Made by a program: the position numbers and the translations under genes
Assembly (NCBI GenBank): GCA_028289195.1
Contig: JANQQR010000027.1
Location: 1 to 64,000 of the forward strand
DNA: 64,000 nt
Origin: Phycisphaerales bacterium
Lineage (GTDB): Bacteria > Planctomycetota > Phycisphaerae > Phycisphaerales > UBA1924
Direction: 5' to 3'
Part shown: piece after piece, positions 51,485 through 61,047 of the stretch
How positions within the stretch are numbered: the first letter of the stretch is position 1
Layout: each line of letters begins with the position of its first letter
Notes under the pieces: generated by a model
Told to the model about the DNA's origin: nothing
Database searches by the model: none
What the model saw: the letters and a program-made list of their open reading frames with translations, nothing else

Positions 51485-51802
51485 TTAGCCGTTCCCGGGC
51501 TGCTGCTGGGGCGGGACGACCTCGATTGGGCCGAACCGGGCCTCGTAGGCCCCGACGGCCTGCTGCAGGCTGATCGCCAGGCGCTTGGCGGCGGTCCAGT
51601 TCATGACGATGCGGGATCCGACGGCGAAGACCATCGCCGGGGACTGGTCTTGGCCCTGCGCGGGCAGATTGAGCCCGAAGTCCAGCACGATTTCATCCGG
51701 GGTCGTCGTGGTCCGGATGGTGTTCGCGTAGGTCGTCTGCATCTTCGATTCGTCGAGGCGGATCTGGACCTGCTGCTGGCCGGGGTTGCTCTGCTCGTTC
51801 AT
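51485..51802 (-). CDS. DUF3467 family protein
   Basis: 105 residues. VQIRLDESKMQTTYANTIRT, then PDEIVLDFGLNLP, AMVFAVGSRIVMNWTAAKRL and ISLQQAVGAYEARFGPIEVV. This is the DUF3467 pattern, including a conserved NTIR and DFG core. Cytoplasmic, small, single domain. Function unknown in all lineages I know of. ATG at 51802, next to tRNA-Leu on the same strand. Confidence 0.85.
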   Translation of the reverse strand: MNEQSNPGQQQVQIRLDESKMQTTYANTIRTTTTPDEIVLDFGLNLPAQGQDQSPAMVFAVGSRIVMNWTAAKRLAISLQQAVGAYEARFGPIEVVPPQQQPGNG

Positions 51803-51862
51803 GGGGGCGGTCTTCCTGCGGGCCTGGCGGCCTCAAATGCGTGCTTTGTTCGATCGTGTCAA

Positions 51863-51946
51863 TGCCGGAGGAGGGGGTCGAACCCTCACGCCCTTGCGGG
51901 CACAGGATTTTGAATCCAGCGCGTCTGCCAATTCCGCCACTCCGGC
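51863..51946 (-). tRNA. tRNA-Leu, anticodon CAA
   Basis: 84 nt on the minus strand. Acceptor stem GCCGGAG pairs with CTCCGGC followed by a discriminator A; no CCA is encoded. D-arm GTGGCGGAATTGGCAGACGC, anticodon loop TTCAAAA (anticodon CAA) with one T-T mismatch in the stem, a long variable arm (CCCGCAAGGGC) typical of class II Leu tRNAs, and T-arm GAGGG TTCGACC CCCTC. Reads UUG leucine codons. Confidence 0.95.
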
Positions 51947-52068
51947 GGCTCGCCACCGAAGCGAGCCTCGGCGACGGGCCGACGATTGTAACGAGATGCC
52001 GGGGCGAGTTTGGCGGATCGGGCGATTCGTCAGTATCGTGGGCGATTCAGCACATCGGGAGGGGGGTG

Positions 52069-52088
52069 TCGCAGCCGCGCGGCTGCGA
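52069..52088. repeat. 20-bp perfect palindrome in the tig leader
   Basis: TCGCAGCCGC followed by its exact reverse complement GCGGCTGCGA, 28 bp upstream of the tig ATG. Without a spacer it would suit a dimeric regulator better than a terminator hairpin. It lies in the 169-bp gap between tRNA-Leu and tig, which otherwise has no gene. Confidence 0.5.
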
Positions 52089-52115
52089 GGCCCTGGTCCC
52101 CGGAGAACGAATCGA

Positions 52116-53567
52116 ATGACTACGCAAAGCGCCGAGGCGGGGCTCGACCTCACGGTTGACATCGAGGATCTCAGCCCCACGCAGAAGAAGCTCAGCATCA
52201 CCGTGTCCGGCGAATCCGTAGCCGACCAGATCGGTGGCGCGCTCGACACGCTGTCGGAAGAAGCCACGATCCCGGGGTTCCGGCGCGGGCGAGCTCCCCG
52301 CAGGCTCGTCGAGCGGAAGTTCGGCAGCACGGTCAGGAGCGAGGCCAAGAGCCAGATCATCGCCACGGCGTTCAGCGAAGCGATCGAAGAGCACAAGCTT
52401 CGGGTCGTTGGCGATCCCGAGCCCGAAGAGAAGCTCGACGAGCTCGAGGTGGAGCCGGGCACGCCGCTTACGTTCACGGTGATCGTCGAGGTCATCCCGG
52501 AGTTCGAGCTGCCGGACTTCGACAAGATCGAAGTCATGAAGCCGCTCATCGAGCCGAAGGATGAGGACGTCGACGCGCAGATCGAGCGGATGGGTGTGAA
52601 CGAAGGCGAACTCGAGTCCGTCGACGCCGCCGAGCCCGGCGACTATTGCATCGGCGACGGCGCCATGGTGGAATCGGGCGGCGAGGAACTCCTGAATGTC
52701 CCGGGCGCCGTCATCCAGGTGCCGACCGAGGACCAGGCGCCCGAGGGTCAGATCCTCGGCATCAAGGTCGACGACTTCTCCAAGCAGGTCGGCAGCCCGA
52801 AGGAAGGCGACGAGCTGACCATCAAGGCAACGGGCCCCGAGGGTCACGAGCGCGAGGACATCCGCGGCAAGGACCTGACGATCACGTTCAAGGTCAACCA
52901 AGTGCAGCGGATCATCCCCAAGTCCGCAGACGAACTCGTCGCGGCCCTCGGGATGGAGAGCGAGCAGCAACTCCGCGAAGCCCTCATGCTGAGGCTGAAC
53001 CAAAAGGCCATGGTGGATCAGCAGAGCGCGATGCGCCAGCAGATCGCCGACTACCTGATCGACGCCTGCGAGTTCGAGGCTCCCGAGAAGGTGACCGCCC
53101 GGCAGGCCGAGCGCAACCTCCAGCGAGCGCGCATGGAGATGCTCTATCGCGGCGTCGACGAGTCCGAGATCGAGCAGCGTCTGGCCGACATCCGTTCCGG
53201 TTCAGGCGACCGGGCTGCGCGCGAACTCAAGCTGTTCTTCATTCTGAACAAAGCCGCGGAAGAGCTGTCGGTCGACGTCGCGGACGAGGAGATCCTCGGC
53301 CGGATCGCGCAGATGGCGGCCGAGCGGGGCGAGCGTCCGGACAAGCTCCGCCAGGAGATGGTCAAGCACAACCAGATTGGCAACCTTGCAGCCCAGATCC
53401 GTGAGCACAAGACGATGGACGCGGTGCTGGCCAAGGCCAGCGTGAAGGAGGTCTCCGTCGAGGAGTTCAACGCCGCGCGCGGCGGTGAGTCCTCGGGCTC
53501 CGGCTCGGCTCCGAAGAAGAAGACCACGAAGAAGAAGACCAAGAAGAAGACCGCCAAGAAGAGCTAG
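52116..53567 (+). CDS. tig: Trigger factor (ribosome-associated chaperone)
   Basis: 483 residues, within the family range (430-500). N-terminal ribosome-binding domain with the signature GFRRGRAPRRLVERKFG (about 54-70), PPIase-like middle domain (LGIKVDDFSKQVGSPKEGDE region), C-terminal chaperone domain (SADELVAALGMESEQQLREA, KLFFILNKAAEELSVDVADE). The last 20 residues are a Lys/Thr-rich KKKTTKKKTKKK type tail, absent from most trigger factors. ATG at 52116 with GGAGAACGA upstream. Upstream of a SHOCT-like protein and clpX, a common proteostasis neighbourhood. Confidence 0.96.
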   Translation: MTTQSAEAGLDLTVDIEDLSPTQKKLSITVSGESVADQIGGALDTLSEEATIPGFRRGRAPRRLVERKFGSTVRSEAKSQIIATAFSEAIEEHKLRVVGDPEPEEKLDELEVEPGTPLTFTVIVEVIPEFELPDFDKIEVMKPLIEPKDEDVDAQIERMGVNEGELESVDAAEPGDYCIGDGAMVESGGEELLNVPGAVIQVPTEDQAPEGQILGIKVDDFSKQVGSPKEGDELTIKATGPEGHEREDIRGKDLTITFKVNQVQRIIPKSADELVAALGMESEQQLREALMLRLNQKAMVDQQSAMRQQIADYLIDACEFEAPEKVTARQAERNLQRARMEMLYRGVDESEIEQRLADIRSGSGDRAARELKLFFILNKAAEELSVDVADEEILGRIAQMAAERGERPDKLRQEMVKHNQIGNLAAQIREHKTMDAVLAKASVKEVSVEEFNAARGGESSGSGSAPKKKTTKKKTKKKTAKKS

Positions 53568-53571
53568 GGGC

Positions 53572-53943
53572 GTGATCGTGCTGCCAGCGCTGGCCCAGTC
53601 CGGTCAGGTCCAGGGCGGCAGTTCCGTCGGGTCGATCCTGCTGTGGTCCGTGCTCCTGATGGTGCTCGTCTTCGCCGGGGCCTTCGCGATCAACGCGCTG
53701 CGCAAGTGGATGCTCGGCGACTCCGCGACCGACGCTGGCGAGGGCCTGTCGCTGCACAGCCTCCGCGAGATGCACGCCAGCGGCGAGATGAGCGACGCGG
53801 AGTTCGAATCGGCCAAGGCGGCACTCCTCGGACTCCCGGCTCCCGACGCCGAGGTGCTGCAGGCCGAACCTGGATTCGATCTCGCCGGAGACCCGCTGCC
53901 CGGAGACAGCGAGCCGGACACTGAAGAGTCGGGCACGCGCTGA
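53572..53943 (+). CDS. Small membrane protein with SHOCT-like C-terminal motif
   Basis: 123 residues from GTG 53572, five bases after the tig stop. One membrane helix (SILLWSVLLMVLVFAGAFAI, about 18-37). A SHOCT-like segment LHSLREMHASGEMSDAEFES (about 60-80) resembles the short C-terminal oligomerisation domains of small membrane proteins. An acidic, Pro-rich tail follows. Translationally linked to tig; the role is unknown. Confidence 0.65.
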   Translation: MIVLPALAQSGQVQGGSSVGSILLWSVLLMVLVFAGAFAINALRKWMLGDSATDAGEGLSLHSLREMHASGEMSDAEFESAKAALLGLPAPDAEVLQAEPGFDLAGDPLPGDSEPDTEESGTR

Positions 53944-54170
53944 TAAGCGGTCTCGGATTCCCGTCCGCCCAGATTATCTATGCACACCGGTTCTGGCGGG
54001 GTGACATCCTGCCACGTCCGGCCCACGATAGGGCCGCATTGTGCACCTATGTCTTGGAGAATCGCATTCACCGGGTCGATACACTGTCCAACGCGGCGGT
54101 GTGCCGCTGAGGGTCGGACTGCGCTTCGTTCTCCCGGGATATGGGGCGCCCAGCGGTACGTGAGGAGCTG

Positions 54171-55508
<1,338 letters not shown>

Positions 55509-55534
55509 GCCGTTTCCCCAGCAGCGGCAGTGAA

Positions 55535-55571
55535 TCAACATGTTGACTTGCCGAGGGGCGGGGCCTAGCGT
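55535..55571 (+). promoter_or_regulatory. marR promoter with overlapping palindromic operator
   Basis: TCAACATGTTGA at 55535-55546 is a perfect 12-bp palindrome overlapping a -35-like TTGACT (55543-55548); a -10-like TAGCGT follows after 17 bp (55566-55571), ten bases before the marR ATG. An operator over the promoter of a MarR gene is the classic autorepression layout, and the efflux genes follow in the same transcript. The -10 match is only partial. Confidence 0.55.
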
Positions 55572-55580
55572 CATCGCCTG

Positions 55581-56123
55581 ATGGCGATCGACCTGCCTGC
55601 TCCCGGTTCCCCTTCCCGCGTTCGGGCGTGCGCCCCGGATCCGATGGATCCCCGGCGCTGGCGCAACGCGCCGCTGGCCCAGCGCCTGTTCATCGTGCAC
55701 AACCTGATGATGCGGGTCGGCGACCGGCTCGTCGGTGATCTGGGTCTCACCAGCTCTCGCTGGCTGCTGCTCGGGGCGATCGAGCAATTCGAGGATCCGC
55801 CCACGCTGAGCGAACTCAGCGGCAATGCGCTGCTGAGCCTGCAAAACGTGAGCCGGATGGTCGCGAGCATGGAATCCGACGGGCTCGTCGAACGGTTCAC
55901 TCTACCGGGGCGGGGCCGCGCAACGTTCGTCCGCATGACGCAGCGCGGGGCCGAGATCCACGCGGCGGCGGAGGAGGCAGCCAAGCGGTTCTCCGAGTCG
56001 TTCCTCAGCGGCATGGACGGGACCGACATCAGCGAGACCGAGAACAGGCTGGAACGCATGATCAACAACCTCGAGGCGTTCGAGGCGGAGTTGAACACGG
56101 AAAGCGAGCGTGACGGGAAATGA
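55581..56123 (+). CDS. MarR family transcriptional regulator
   Basis: 180 residues. Winged helix-turn-helix: LGLTSSRWLLLGAIEQFEDP (about 54-73), TLSELSGNALLSLQNVSRMV (recognition helix, about 75-95), wing VERFTLPGRGRATFVRMTQRG (in parts). Flanking helices give the dimer interface. Likely represses its own promoter, which carries a 12-bp palindrome. Stop overlaps the adaptor gene (ATGA), so it controls the RND pump operon. Ligand unknown. Confidence 0.92.
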   Translation: MAIDLPAPGSPSRVRACAPDPMDPRRWRNAPLAQRLFIVHNLMMRVGDRLVGDLGLTSSRWLLLGAIEQFEDPPTLSELSGNALLSLQNVSRMVASMESDGLVERFTLPGRGRATFVRMTQRGAEIHAAAEEAAKRFSESFLSGMDGTDISETENRLERMINNLEAFEAELNTESERDGK

Positions 56124-57286
56124 GAGGAACGATCACCGGCATTGCCGACCGGCGCCTTGGCGCCCGCCTCGCCGTGTTCGCGGGTTGGATCGCTGTCGCG
56201 AGTTCAGCGCTTGCCCAGGGCGGGCCGCCGCCCGCCGCGGTGCGCGTCGATCCGGTGCGCGAAGAGACCGTCGAGCGCATGCGAGAGGTGACGGGCGAGG
56301 TCCGCGCGGTCCAGCAGGCCGACGTGGCGTCGCAGGAAAGGGGCCTTGTCGTCGAACTCAATGTCGAGATCGGCGACGAGATCGAGGCCGGCCACGTCAT
56401 CGCACGCCTGAGGGATAACCGGCGACGGCTCGACGTCGCACGTCTGCAGGCTGTTGTTGCGAGCAACGAAGCGCTCGTGGCCGAACGCGCGGCGCAGGTC
56501 GGCAAGGCCGCGCGAGATCTCGAGCGCCTCGCCGAACTCCGCTCCCGCAGCGGCGCATCGCAGAACGAGGTCGACGACGCCGAGACCGCGCTCGCAGAAG
56601 CCCAGGCCAGGCAGGCGCAGGCGCAGGCCGACCTGGAGTCGAGCCGCGTCGAATTGAGCACCGCAGAAACCCGCCTCGACGACATGGTCATCGAGGCGCC
56701 GTTCGCCGGTTCGGTGGTCAGCAAAATGACCGAGGTCGGCCAGTGGATCAGCGAGGGCGACACCGTGGTCGAGTTGCTGTCCTACGACACCGTGGACGTG
56801 TTCCTCGATGTCCCTGAGCGATTCCTCGAGCCGCTGCGTCAGGCGAACCGGCCGGTCCAGCTCAGCATGGATGCGCTCGAAGAGGAGATCGAGGCGCCCG
56901 TCGCCACCGTCATCGCGCAGGGCGATCGTCTGGCGCGGACATTCCCGGTGCGTGTGCGACTGGAAAACCCGGCCCACTCGATCCGACCCGGCATGAGCGT
57001 GCAGGGCCTGGTGCCCACCGGAGAGCCCATGGTCGCGCTGACCGTGCACAAGGACGCGGTCATGCGCAGCGACGTCGGCGTGTTCGTGTACTTCAACAAC
57101 GAAGGGGCCGCAGCGGTCGCGCCCATCGAGCCGCTCTTCGCCCAGGGCGAGCGGATCGTGGTGCGATCGCCGCTTCTCGCGGCGGGCGTGGAGTTGATCA
57201 TCGAGGGCAACGAACGGGTGTTCCCCACCCAGCCGCTCACAATCCAGCGCGACGCGCCCGCCGAGGCGCGCGCAGGGGGCAACTGA
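56120..57286 (+). CDS. RND efflux periplasmic adaptor (HlyD/MFP family)
   Basis: 388 residues with signal peptide (FAGWIAVASSALAQ). Lipoyl-like half QERGLVVELNVEIGDEIEAG near 75, an alpha-helical hairpin (about 100-195, LDVARLQAVVASNEALVAER), second lipoyl half MVIEAPFAGSVVSKMTEVG, then the beta-barrel domain with RPGMSVQGLVPTG. Links the inner-membrane pump to an outer-membrane channel, which is not encoded here. ATGA overlap with marR; the pump gene starts two bases after its stop. Confidence 0.93.
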   Translation: MRGTITGIADRRLGARLAVFAGWIAVASSALAQGGPPPAAVRVDPVREETVERMREVTGEVRAVQQADVASQERGLVVELNVEIGDEIEAGHVIARLRDNRRRLDVARLQAVVASNEALVAERAAQVGKAARDLERLAELRSRSGASQNEVDDAETALAEAQARQAQAQADLESSRVELSTAETRLDDMVIEAPFAGSVVSKMTEVGQWISEGDTVVELLSYDTVDVFLDVPERFLEPLRQANRPVQLSMDALEEEIEAPVATVIAQGDRLARTFPVRVRLENPAHSIRPGMSVQGLVPTGEPMVALTVHKDAVMRSDVGVFVYFNNEGAAAVAPIEPLFAQGERIVVRSPLLAAGVELIIEGNERVFPTQPLTIQRDAPAEARAGGN

Positions 57287-57287
57287 C

Positions 57288-60200
57288 ATGGACCCGATCC
57301 GCACCGCGATCACCAAACCGGTCGCAGTCGCCGTGGGCGTGATCCTCGTGGTGATGTTCGGGCTGATCGGCCTCGGCGAGATCCCCATCCAGCTGACACC
57401 AACGATCGACAGGCCGATCCTGAACGTCTCGACGGTCTGGCCGGGGCGCAGCCCGCAGGAGATGGCCGACGAGATCGTCAAGGAGCAGGAAGAGCGCCTC
57501 AAGAACGTCACGAACCTGAAGTCGATGCGCGCCACCTGCAGCGATGGCAGCTCGCAGATCACTCTCGAGTTCTACGTCGGCTCGGACATGGCCGAAGCCA
57601 AGCAGGACGTTTCCGACGCGCTGCGCCAGGTGCCGAGCTACCCCGAGGACGTCGACGAACCCGTCATCACTGAGTCCGAGGGCGCCGCCGAGAACGCGAT
57701 CGCCTGGATCATCATCGACCTGCCGCCCGAGATGCGGGAACGCTTCCCGGACTACGACATCACCACGCTGTTCCTCGGCATGGACAGGGAGGTCAAGCCC
57801 TATCTGGAGCGCATCGACGGCGTGGCGCAGGTCAATGTCTTCGGCGGGCGCGAGCGCGAGGCGCGTGTGCTCGTCGATCCGGTGGCGCTTGCCCAGCGTG
57901 GCCTGAGCTACCAGGAGGTCATCAGCGCCCTCCGCAACGAGAACCGCGACATCTCCGGCGGCACGATCGCCGAGGGCAAGCGCGACTACCGGGTGCGAGT
58001 GGTCGGACAGTTCGAGAGCGCCGAGGACATCCTCGACGTGATCGTCTCCTACCGCTCGGATCCGCTGACACCGAACGGCGCTCCGGTGCCGGTGTATGTG
58101 CGCGACATCGCCGATGTCGAGATCGGTTACGAGAAGCAGCGCGGGTTCGTGCGCACGCTCGGCCAGCCGGTGCTCGCGATGAACATCCTCCGCCAGAGCG
58201 GATCGAACGTGAAGACCGTCATGGAGGGCGTGCAGCGGGAACTGAACGTCGTCCGCTCAGACATCCTGCCACGGATCGACCCCGAGGTCGGGCCGTACCT
58301 GCGGATGCGCCAGGTGTACGACGAGACGACCTACATCGACTCGGCGATCAGCCTTGTGCTCACCAATCTGTGGCGGGGCGGCGGGCTCGCGATCCTGGCT
58401 CTGCTGGTGTTCCTCCGATCGATGCGATCGACGCTCGTCGTCGCGATGGCGATCCCGATCTCGCTCATCGGGACGTTCCTGACGATGCTCATCGCGGGGC
58501 GGACACTAAACGTCGTCTCGCTCGCGGGCCTGGCGTTCGCGACCGGAATGGTGGTCGACAACGCCGTCGTGGTGCTCGAGAACATCGACCGGCGTCGCGC
58601 GCTGGGCGACGAGCCCTTCCGGGCCGTGTACCGCGGCGCAAAGGAAGTCTGGGGCGCCGTGCTGGCGGCAACCCTCACGACGGTCGCCGTGTTCGTGCCC
58701 ATCCTGACCATCCAGGAAGAGGCCGGGCAGTTGTTCTTTGACCTGACTCTGGCACTCGCCGCGAGCGTCTCGCTCTCGCTGATCGTGGCGATCACAGTCG
58801 TCCCGAGTGCCGCGAACCTGCTGTTCGGGAACAGGCCCGTGAACGACGGGAAGCGCCACCCGATCAAGAACCTGTTCGGGATCGTCCCGTTGGCGTCGAA
58901 GCTGGTAAGCGCATTCGGCTCGTTCATCTACTGGCTGATGACGGGATGGCGCGCCTGGACACTGCGCCCCGCGACGATCATCGGGCTGACGGTCGCCAGC
59001 ATCCTCGGCGCCATGTATCTGGCGCCGCCCCTGGACTACTTGCCCAAGGGGAATCGCAACCTCGTCTTCGGCGGGCTGAGCGTTCCTCCCGGGATCTCGG
59101 TGCAGGAACGCAATCAGTACGCCCAGCGCATGGAGGCGATCGTCCGCCCGTACCTGGACGTCGACGGGAGCGATCCGAACGAACTGGCCAAGCTGCCCCC
59201 TATCCGGCGACCATGGGGGGGCGGCGAGCCGTATGACCCCGTGGGTGTGGAGAACTTCTTCATCGGGGCGTTCGGCGGAGGCATGTTCGTCGGCGGGACG
59301 AGCCAGACCCCCGAGGTCGTGATTCCGATCGGCGATCTGCTGACAGGCGCGATGAACAGCATCCCGGCCGGCATCGGCGGGGCGGGTCAGTCGGGGATCT
59401 TCGGCCGAGGCGTCGGTGGGGGGAACACCATCGACGTCGAGATCCTGGGCCCCGATCTCGATCGCGTGAACGCCGCAGCCGAAGTCGTCTACAACCGCGC
59501 GCTGAGGCAATACGGCTTCGGAAAGGTCAGCTCGAACCCCTCCAATTTCACACTCTCTCTCCAGGAATACCAGGTGCGCCTGACCGACAGCGGTCGCGAA
59601 CTCGGCCTGACGACATCGGACGTCGGCACCGCTGTGCGAGCTTTGTTCGACGGCGCGTTCGCGGGCGACTATATCCTCGACGGACGCAAGATCGATCTCG
59701 TCGTGCTCCCCAAGGGCGGGCGCCTCGAATACAAGGAGAAGCTCGCCTCGATCCCCGTCATGACGCCGGCCGGCAAGCGCGTCCCGATCGATTCACTCGT
59801 CGAGATCGAACTCGTCAACGCCCCGCAGGACATCCAGCGGATCGAGGAACTCCCCGCTGTCAGCATCCAGATCACGCCCCCCGACAACGCGGCTCTGCAG
59901 GAAGTCATGCAGGACATCGAGCGTGAGCTCATCGGTCCGGTGCGCGAGTCCGGGCTGATTTCCAAGAACATGCTCGTCCGCCTCGAGGGCACCGCCGCAA
60001 AGCTCGACGAAGTGCAGACCGCGCTCTTCGGCGCCGCCGCACCGCGCGCAGAACCCGTGAGTGCATCAGGTGCACCCGCGGGGCCGGCTGGGCAGGGCAT
60101 CGTCTCTCGAGTGCGTGTGCTCGACACCGCCGGGATCGCGCTCGTCGCGCTGTCGGCACTCCTCATGGGCCTCGGTCTTCTCGGCGGCGTCATCGGCGTG

Positions 60201-61037
60201 ATCCGGGGCATCGGGTCGCGGGCCCGCGCCTCACAGTTCCTCTACGGAGCGGTCGGATCGGTGATGTTCGGACTGATCCTGGGCGGGGCGTTCCTGGCGA
60301 TCGCGCTTCAGCCTCAGCTGCTCTCTGCCCGGTTCGTGTGGGCGCTGCTGGTCACGTTCCTGCTGATGGCGGCCCTGTTCGAGAGCTTCCTGTACCCGCT
60401 TGTCATCATGTTCAGCGTGCCGCTGGCGGTGGTCGGAGGCTTCGGTGCGCTCCGGATCGTCCACGACTGGACGATGCAGAACCCCACGATCGCGCCCCAG
60501 CAGCTCGACATCCTCACGATGATCGGGTTCGTGATCCTGATCGGCGTCGTGGTCAACAACGCGATCCTAATCGTCCAGCAGTCTCTGAACTTCATGGACC
60601 CGTCGCGCGTCGCCGGCGCTGAGCACGAGGAGCCCCTCGAGCCACTGAAGGCGATCGCTCAATCCGTGCGCACCCGCTGCCGCCCGATCTTCATGACCAC
60701 ATGCACGACTGTCGGGGGCGGGCTCCCGCTCGTCGTCGCTCCGGGCGCCGGGTCCGAGATGTACCGCGGGTTGGGAGCCGTGGTCGTCGGCGGGCTCTTC
60801 GTCTCGGCGTTCTTCACGTTGTTCATGGTGCCGCTGTTGTTCAGCCTGGTGCTGCAGATGAGCGACGGCTTCAAGGCGATCCTGGCTCGCTCGGCCAAGC
60901 GTGCTGCCTCGAGCAAGTCCGAGGGCGACGGGGGCAAGCCGTCCCCGGCTCCCAAGCCGACACCAAGGCCGATCAAGCAGCCCGAATTGGAGCCCGCGAT
61001 GGCCCGGTCGGCTCAGACCGGACCGAGCCCGGCCTAG
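57288..61037 (+). CDS. RND efflux pump (AcrB/HAE1-like), enlarged
   Basis: 1249 residues; the family is usually 1030-1060. Inner-membrane proton-driven exporter. N-terminal motif PIRTAITKPVAVAVGVILVV, TM4 segment GMVVDNAVVVLENI with D424 kept and N425 where AcrB has a second Asp, TM10 IGVVVNNAILIVQQ (N1090/N1091). Between the second porter domain and TM8 (about 912-1010) there is an extra block with two hydrophobic segments (ALVALSALLMGLGLLGGVIG, SVMFGLILGGAFLAIALQ). The tail is Pro/Lys-rich. Substrate not identifiable. Confidence 0.92.
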   Translation: MDPIRTAITKPVAVAVGVILVVMFGLIGLGEIPIQLTPTIDRPILNVSTVWPGRSPQEMADEIVKEQEERLKNVTNLKSMRATCSDGSSQITLEFYVGSDMAEAKQDVSDALRQVPSYPEDVDEPVITESEGAAENAIAWIIIDLPPEMRERFPDYDITTLFLGMDREVKPYLERIDGVAQVNVFGGREREARVLVDPVALAQRGLSYQEVISALRNENRDISGGTIAEGKRDYRVRVVGQFESAEDILDVIVSYRSDPLTPNGAPVPVYVRDIADVEIGYEKQRGFVRTLGQPVLAMNILRQSGSNVKTVMEGVQRELNVVRSDILPRIDPEVGPYLRMRQVYDETTYIDSAISLVLTNLWRGGGLAILALLVFLRSMRSTLVVAMAIPISLIGTFLTMLIAGRTLNVVSLAGLAFATGMVVDNAVVVLENIDRRRALGDEPFRAVYRGAKEVWGAVLAATLTTVAVFVPILTIQEEAGQLFFDLTLALAASVSLSLIVAITVVPSAANLLFGNRPVNDGKRHPIKNLFGIVPLASKLVSAFGSFIYWLMTGWRAWTLRPATIIGLTVASILGAMYLAPPLDYLPKGNRNLVFGGLSVPPGISVQERNQYAQRMEAIVRPYLDVDGSDPNELAKLPPIRRPWGGGEPYDPVGVENFFIGAFGGGMFVGGTSQTPEVVIPIGDLLTGAMNSIPAGIGGAGQSGIFGRGVGGGNTIDVEILGPDLDRVNAAAEVVYNRALRQYGFGKVSSNPSNFTLSLQEYQVRLTDSGRELGLTTSDVGTAVRALFDGAFAGDYILDGRKIDLVVLPKGGRLEYKEKLASIPVMTPAGKRVPIDSLVEIELVNAPQDIQRIEELPAVSIQITPPDNAALQEVMQDIERELIGPVRESGLISKNMLVRLEGTAAKLDEVQTALFGAAAPRAEPVSASGAPAGPAGQGIVSRVRVLDTAGIALVALSALLMGLGLLGGVIGVIRGIGSRARASQFLYGAVGSVMFGLILGGAFLAIALQPQLLSARFVWALLVTFLLMAALFESFLYPLVIMFSVPLAVVGGFGALRIVHDWTMQNPTIAPQQLDILTMIGFVILIGVVVNNAILIVQQSLNFMDPSRVAGAEHEEPLEPLKAIAQSVRTRCRPIFMTTCTTVGGGLPLVVAPGAGSEMYRGLGAVVVGGLFVSAFFTLFMVPLLFSLVLQMSDGFKAILARSAKRAASSKSEGDGGKPSPAPKPTPRPIKQPELEPAMARSAQTGPSPA

Positions 61038-61047
61038 CAAGCCGGCG

